DNA from: Ramlibacter ginsenosidimutans
GTDB lineage: Bacteria; Pseudomonadota; Gammaproteobacteria; Burkholderiales; Burkholderiaceae_C
DNA length: 64,000 nucleotides
Reading direction: 5' to 3' (one strand)
NCBI RefSeq assembly: GCF_042678185.1
Contig: NZ_JBHUDQ010000015.1
Positions 60,007 to 64,000 of this stretch are shown here, piece by piece. Position 1 is the first letter of the stretch. Each line of letters begins with the position of its first letter. A program made the translations under genes and the position numbers. A model generated the notes under the pieces. It worked only from the letters and a program-made list of their open reading frames with translations. It did no database searches and was not told where the DNA came from.

Positions 60007-60101
60007 GAACGCAGAGTGCGCAAAGGTTTCGCAGAGGACGCAGAGGAATTCAAGAAAGGTTTTCTCTGCGTCCTCTGCGTAACCTCTGCGTCCTCTGCGT
60101 T
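60007..60101. repeat. R2 dispersed repeat, copy d (in the leuD-leuB gap)
   Basis: Both arms are present: GCAGAGTGCGCAAAGG and GCAGAGGACGCAGAGG units on the left, with their complements on the right around an 8-bp centre (AAGAAAGG). The hairpin spans most of the leuD-leuB gap and ends 41 bp before the leuB ATG. Confidence 0.9.
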
Positions 60102-60142
60102 CCTCTCTCGGTGATCGCACGGCCTTCAAAGAAAGCACCCCC

Positions 60143-61231
60143 ATGAAAATCGCAGTCCTGCCCGGTGACGGCATCGGCACCGAGATCGTCGACGAGGCCG
60201 TCAAGGTCCTGAAGGTCCTCGACCTGAAGTTGGAGCTGGAGTTCGCCGATGTCGGCGGCATGGCCTATGACAAGCACGGACATCCGCTGCCCGAAGCCAC
60301 GTTGAAGCTCGCCAAGGCGGCCGACGCCATCCTGTTCGGCGCGGTCGGCGACTGGAAGTACGACAAGCTGGAACGCCAGTTCCGTCCCGAGCAGGCGATC
60401 CTGGGCCTGCGCAAGAACCTGGGCCTGTTCGCGAACTTCCGGCCCGCCATCTGCTACGAGCAGCTCACGCACGCGTCCTCGCTGAAGCCGGAGCTGGTCG
60501 CGGGCCTCGACATCCTGATCATCCGCGAGCTCACCGGCGACATCTACTTCGGCCAGCCGCGCGGCCGGCGCACCTCGCCCGATGGCACCTTCGCCGGCGC
60601 CGAGGAAGCGTTCGACACGATGCGCTACACGCGGCCGGAGATCGAGCGGATCGCGCACGTCGCGTTCCAGGCCGCCCGCAAGCGCGGCAAGAAGGTGACC
60701 TCGGTCGACAAGGCCAACGTGCTCGAGACCTTCCAGTTCTGGAAGGACGTGGTCACGGAAGTGGGCCAGCAGTATCCCGACGTGAAGCTGGACCACATGT
60801 ACGTGGACAACGCGGCCATGCAGCTGGTGAAATCGCCCAAGTCCTTCGACGTGGTCGTGACCGGCAACATGTTCGGCGACATCCTCTCGGACGAGGCCGC
60901 CATGCTCACCGGCTCCATCGGCATGCTCCCCTCGGGCAGCATGAACGCCAGCAACCAGGGCCTGTACGAGCCGTCGCACGGCAGCGCGCCCGATATCGCG
61001 GGCAAGGGCGTGGCCAATCCTTTGGCTACAATATTGTCTGCCGCCATGATGCTCCGCTTCTCCCTCAACCAGCCCCAAGCCGCCGACCGCATCGAGTCCG
61101 CGGTGAAGGACGTGCTGTCGCAGGGCCTGCGGACGGCGGACATCTGGTCGGAAGGCACCCGCAAGGTCGGCACCCGCGAAATGGGCGAGGCCGTCGTGGC
61201 AGCCATCACGAAGAAGACCACCAAGAGCTAG
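60143..61231 (+). CDS. leuB: 3-isopropylmalate dehydrogenase
   Basis: This 362-residue enzyme of the beta-decarboxylating dehydrogenase family makes the leucine precursor 2-oxoisocaproate. L-P-G-D-G-I-G opens the NAD fold, R-E-L-T-G-D-I-Y-F-G and V-D-K-A-N-V-L-E contact substrate, and M-F-G-D-I-L-S-D-E-A coordinates the metal. asd follows 75 bp later, so leuCDB-asd may be one transcript. Confidence 0.97.
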   Translation: MKIAVLPGDGIGTEIVDEAVKVLKVLDLKLELEFADVGGMAYDKHGHPLPEATLKLAKAADAILFGAVGDWKYDKLERQFRPEQAILGLRKNLGLFANFRPAICYEQLTHASSLKPELVAGLDILIIRELTGDIYFGQPRGRRTSPDGTFAGAEEAFDTMRYTRPEIERIAHVAFQAARKRGKKVTSVDKANVLETFQFWKDVVTEVGQQYPDVKLDHMYVDNAAMQLVKSPKSFDVVVTGNMFGDILSDEAAMLTGSIGMLPSGSMNASNQGLYEPSHGSAPDIAGKGVANPLATILSAAMMLRFSLNQPQAADRIESAVKDVLSQGLRTADIWSEGTRKVGTREMGEAVVAAITKKTTKS

Positions 61232-61306
61232 ACAAGCTCCGGTTCGTCGCGCCACCTCCGGCCGAGACGAGCCGGGGGAACAGGATCCCAACGGAAAGGC
61301 GCAGCG

Positions 61307-62482
61307 ATGAAACTCTCGAACGGACAACAACCGCTGGTCGGCCTCGTCGGCTGGCGCGGCATGGTCGGCTCGGTCCTCATGGACCGCATGCAGGCCGAAG
61401 GCGACTTCGGCCTGATCGAGCCACTCTTCTTCTCGACCTCCAATGCCGGCGGCAAGGCCCCCGCGCAAGCGAAGAACGAGAAGGTGCTCAAGGACGCGTT
61501 CGACCTCGAGGCGCTGAAGAAGTGCGACATCGTCATCACCTGCCAGGGTGGCGACTACACGACCGAGGTGTTTCCCAAGCTGCGCGCGGCCGGCTGGAAC
61601 GGCCACTGGATCGACGCGGCGTCCACGCTGCGCATGAAGGACGACGCGATCATCGTGCTCGACCCGGTCAACATGCCGGTGATCAGGAACGCGCTCGCCA
61701 AGGGTGGCCGCAACTGGATCGGCGGCAACTGCACCGTCAGCTGCATGCTCATGGGCGTGGGCGCGCTGTACAAGGCGGGGCTGGTCGAGTGGATGACCAG
61801 CATGACCTACCAGGCCGCATCGGGCGGCGGCGCGCAGCACATGCGCGAGCTGCTCACGCAGTTCGGCACGCTCAACGCGGAGGTGCGCTCGCTGCTGGAC
61901 GACCCGAAGTCGGCGATCCTGGAAATCGATCGCAAGGTGCTCGCGCGCCAGCAGTCGCTCTCCAGCGAAGAGACGGCGAACTTCGGCGTGCCCCTGGGCG
62001 GCTCGCTCATTCCCTGGATCGACAAGGACCTGGGGATCGGGAAGCAGCCGGACGAAGCCGGCTGGGGGATCTCGCGCGAGGAGTGGAAGGCCGGCGCCGA
62101 GACCAACAAGATCCTGGGCCAGGGTGAAGGCTTCGGCACGAAGCCGGTGCCGGTCGATGGCTTCTGCGTGCGCGTGGGCGCGATGCGCTGCCACTCGCAG
62201 GCGCTGACCTTCAAGCTGAAGAAGGACGTACCCGTCGCCGACATCGAAGCAATGATCGCGGCCGACAACGCCTGGGCGAAGGTCGTTCCCAACACGCGCG
62301 AGGCCACCATGCAAGGCCTCACGCCGGTCGCCGTGACGGGCACGCTGGACATTCCGGTGGGCCGCATCCGCAAGCTCGCGATGGGTCCGGAGTACGTGGG
62401 CGCCTTCACCATCGGCGACCAGCTGCTGTGGGGTGCGGCGGAACCGCTGCGCCGCATGCTGCGCGTGCTGCTGGAGGCCTGA
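61307..62482 (+). CDS. asd: Aspartate-semialdehyde dehydrogenase
   Basis: This 391-residue enzyme of the Gram-negative long-chain type reduces aspartyl phosphate to the semialdehyde, a branch point for lysine, methionine, threonine and cell-wall diaminopimelate. V-G-W-R-G-M-V-G-S-V-L binds NADP, and the catalytic Cys is in G-G-N-C-T-V-S-C. GGAAAGG precedes the ATG. A strong terminator follows. Confidence 0.97.
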   Translation: MKLSNGQQPLVGLVGWRGMVGSVLMDRMQAEGDFGLIEPLFFSTSNAGGKAPAQAKNEKVLKDAFDLEALKKCDIVITCQGGDYTTEVFPKLRAAGWNGHWIDAASTLRMKDDAIIVLDPVNMPVIRNALAKGGRNWIGGNCTVSCMLMGVGALYKAGLVEWMTSMTYQAASGGGAQHMRELLTQFGTLNAEVRSLLDDPKSAILEIDRKVLARQQSLSSEETANFGVPLGGSLIPWIDKDLGIGKQPDEAGWGISREEWKAGAETNKILGQGEGFGTKPVPVDGFCVRVGAMRCHSQALTFKLKKDVPVADIEAMIAADNAWAKVVPNTREATMQGLTPVAVTGTLDIPVGRIRKLAMGPEYVGAFTIGDQLLWGAAEPLRRMLRVLLEA

Positions 62483-62499
62483 GGCCTGCGCGAGCCGAC

Positions 62500-62526
62500 A
62501 AAAGCGCCGCAACCGCGGCGCTTTTT
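62500..62526 (+). terminator. Rho-independent terminator of asd (and the leu operon)
   Basis: An 11-bp stem AAAAGCGCCGC / GCGGCGCTTTT with loop AACC is followed by T residues (six in a row from 62522). It starts 17 bp after the asd stop. Confidence 0.92.
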
Positions 62527-62670
62527 TCATGTGGTCGGCGCGTGCACACGTGTGGGCTGCGCGAAACACTCATCGCTGCAACACGCGCGGCCCGCGTTGT
62601 GACACGGCAACAAGCCCTGCCTCATCACGCGCCTCAAAACGGCTCCACGGACGTTAAGCAGTGTCTCAGC

Positions 62671-62699
62671 TTGTCAGTCTAAGACGTTGCTGTTATGGT
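62671..62699 (+). promoter_or_regulatory. Putative sigma-70 promoter of fimV
   Basis: TTGTCA (62671-62676) and TATGGT (62694-62699) are separated by exactly 17 bp, 28 bp before the first in-frame ATG of fimV. The local sequence is more AT-rich than the rest of the gap. No other good promoter was found in this 200-bp region. Confidence 0.55.
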
Positions 62700-62726
62700 C
62701 CTTTTTCGAATTAAGCCTCGAAGGCA

Positions 62727-64000
62727 ATGGGCCGCATGAAGAGAAAAATGCCTCCCGACCGAGGAGTGGGGACGCCGACACAGAGCAGCCTGCCGAAGCC
62801 ACGCCTGTCGGCGCTGGCGTTGGCCGCAGCACTCGCGTTCGGCCTCGCTTCCCCCGATGTTCTTGCACTGGCGCTCGGTCGCGTCACGGTGCGGTCCGCC
62901 CTCGGCGAACCGCTGCGCGCGGAAGTCGACGTCCCGGAAATCAGTCCGGACGAAGTGGCCTCGCTGCGCGCGAACATTGCGTCGCCCGACACCTTCCGCA
63001 GCCGCGGGATGGACTACAACCCCGCGCTGGGCAACGTCACCATCAGCTTGCAGCGCCGCCCTGACGGCAGCCACTTCCTGCAGCTCGCGAGCGATCGCCC
63101 GGTCAACGAGCCCTTCGTGGACGTGATCCTGCAGGCCAGGTGGGCCGCCGGCAGCGTGCAGCGCGATTTCACGATGCTGCTCGACCCGCCGGCGCTGCGC
63201 CAGGGCCAGGCCCCGCTCGCCGCGCAGGTCACGCCCGTGCCGAGCCGCAGCGTGCCTGTACCCTCGGTAACCCCACGATCGACGGCGCCGGCCCGCGCGG
63301 CCGCATCGGCAAGCCCTGCGGAGCCTGCGGCCGCTGCGCCCGCCGCTTCCACGGCGCGCGCCCCCACTCCTGCTGCGAAGCCCTCTGCTGCCGCGACGCC
63401 ATCGGGCGAAGGCAAGTCGGTCACCGTCAAGAGCGGCGACACGGCGGGCCGCATCGCCGCTGCGAACAAGCCGGCGAGCGTGTCGCTCGACCAGATGCTC
63501 GTGGCGATGCTGCGCGCCAATCCCGACGCCTTCGTCGCGGGCAACGTCAACCGCCTGAAGTCCGGCGCGGTGCTGGACGTGCCCAGCGCAGAGCAGGCGA
63601 GCGCGGTGAGCCCCGACGAGGCGCACCAGACGCTGGTGGTGCAGAGCCGCGACTTCAACGAATTCCGCCGCCGCCTCGCCGAGGGCGTGCCGACCGCGGC
63701 TGCTCCGGCGGCCAGCCGCGAGGCCTCGGGCCGCGTGCAGGCGCAGGTGGAAGACAAGAAGGCGCCCAGCGGCCCCGCCGACCGGCTCACGCTGTCGAAG
63801 GGCTCGGCGAAGGGCAAGACGCCCAACGCGGACCAGATCGCCCGCGAGCGCCAGGCCCAGGAGCAGGAGCAGCGCGTCGCGGAGTTGAACAAGAACATCG
63901 CGGACCTCAATCGCCTGTCCGGCAGCACGCCGGGCGCGGCGGGCGGCACCGGAACGCGTCCCGGCGCGGGCGTGACGGCGCCCGCGGGCATGACCACCTT
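62727..64000 (+). CDS. fimV: FimV-family protein, N-terminal part (runs off the window)
   Basis: The frame is open to the window end (about 424 residues seen; FimV proteins are often 800-1000). A hydrophobic signal-like segment (residues about 27-47) precedes the FimV N-terminal domain A-L-G-R-V-T-V-R-S-A-L-G-E-P-L-R-A-E-V. An Ala/Pro/Ser linker follows, then a LysM-like peptidoglycan-binding domain (V-T-V-K-S-G-D-T-A-G-R-I, about 230-290), more linker and a coiled coil (Q-A-Q-E-Q-E-Q-R-V-A-E-L). FimV supports type IV pili, twitching and polar assembly. Starts at 62727, 62736 or 62748 are all in frame; none has an ideal ribosome-binding site. Confidence 0.9.
   Translation, partial: MGRMKRKMPPDRGVGTPTQSSLPKPRLSALALAAALAFGLASPDVLALALGRVTVRSALGEPLRAEVDVPEISPDEVASLRANIASPDTFRSRGMDYNPALGNVTISLQRRPDGSHFLQLASDRPVNEPFVDVILQARWAAGSVQRDFTMLLDPPALRQGQAPLAAQVTPVPSRSVPVPSVTPRSTAPARAAASASPAEPAAAAPAASTARAPTPAAKPSAAATPSGEGKSVTVKSGDTAGRIAAANKPASVSLDQMLVAMLRANPDAFVAGNVNRLKSGAVLDVPSAEQASAVSPDEAHQTLVVQSRDFNEFRRRLAEGVPTAAAPAASREASGRVQAQVEDKKAPSGPADRLTLSKGSAKGKTPNADQIARERQAQEQEQRVAELNKNIADLNRLSGSTPGAAGGTGTRPGAGVTAPAGMTT

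Noticed and set aside
62531..62670. tRNA or small RNA gene between asd and fimV.
   Set aside because: No cloverleaf, no T-loop consensus, and no terminator other than that of asd.

Overview
The window is a high-GC chromosomal segment (roughly two-thirds G+C by eye) from a betaproteobacterium. Gene content and order point to Burkholderiales, most like the Comamonadaceae: a divergent mdh / GntR regulator / sdhCDAB-sdhE-gltA block, kynBUA, hda next to purM, leuCDB-asd-fimV, and a bo3 oxidase operon next to a RegA-type regulator. No phage, insertion sequence, CRISPR array, tRNA or rRNA gene was seen. The assignment is by protein-family recognition only.

Layout. 1-5.9 kb: small secreted proteins, an L,D-transpeptidase-like protein, a DUF808 membrane protein, a 2Fe-2S ferredoxin, and a pair of membrane or periplasmic c-type cytochromes followed by a small tyrosine phosphatase. 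6.3-10.1 kb (minus strand): hda, a HAD phosphatase, pcnB, folK and an isolated atpE. 10.3-13.5 kb (plus): purM, an MFS transporter and an orphan ParA. 13.5-18.7 kb: sirB1 and murJ, divergent rpsT, a Tat-exported sulfatase and a DUF3579 protein. 19-23.3 kb: argD-argF, a Myb-like small protein, a YkgJ-type protein and a FetA/FetB-like transporter. 23.4-27.5 kb: kynB-kynU-kynA (tryptophan to anthranilate), with a convergent FAD monooxygenase.

27.6-54.1 kb is a concentration of central carbon and respiratory genes: acnA, serC-serA, an XRE regulator, a short sbmA, acnB, a CitE-like lyase, mdh, a GntR regulator, sdhCDAB-sdhE, gltA, a RegA-like response regulator, a single reading frame joining SURF1 to a RegB-like redox kinase, and cyoABCD. 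It holds two aconitases, malate dehydrogenase, the whole succinate dehydrogenase with its flavinylation factor, citrate synthase, and a quinol oxidase with its own apparent redox two-component system. 54.2-64 kb: an MHS-type MFS transporter, a YafY/VOC pair, a LysR regulator leading into leuC-leuD-leuB, then asd, and the first third or so of fimV running off the end.

The non-coding DNA is unusually structured. There are three dispersed palindromic repeat families (R1: 4 copies, R2: 4 copies, R3: 2 copies). There is a 278-bp nested palindrome with a perfect 33-bp outer stem and a perfect 36-bp core (35.35-35.63 kb), and a second nested inverted repeat fills the gntR-sdhC gap. An identical 12-bp AT-rich palindrome occurs in the mdh/gntR promoter region and again upstream of DUF3579/argD. 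The most unusual observations are the SURF1-RegB fusion, the giant palindrome, the shared operator-like palindrome and the isolated atpE.
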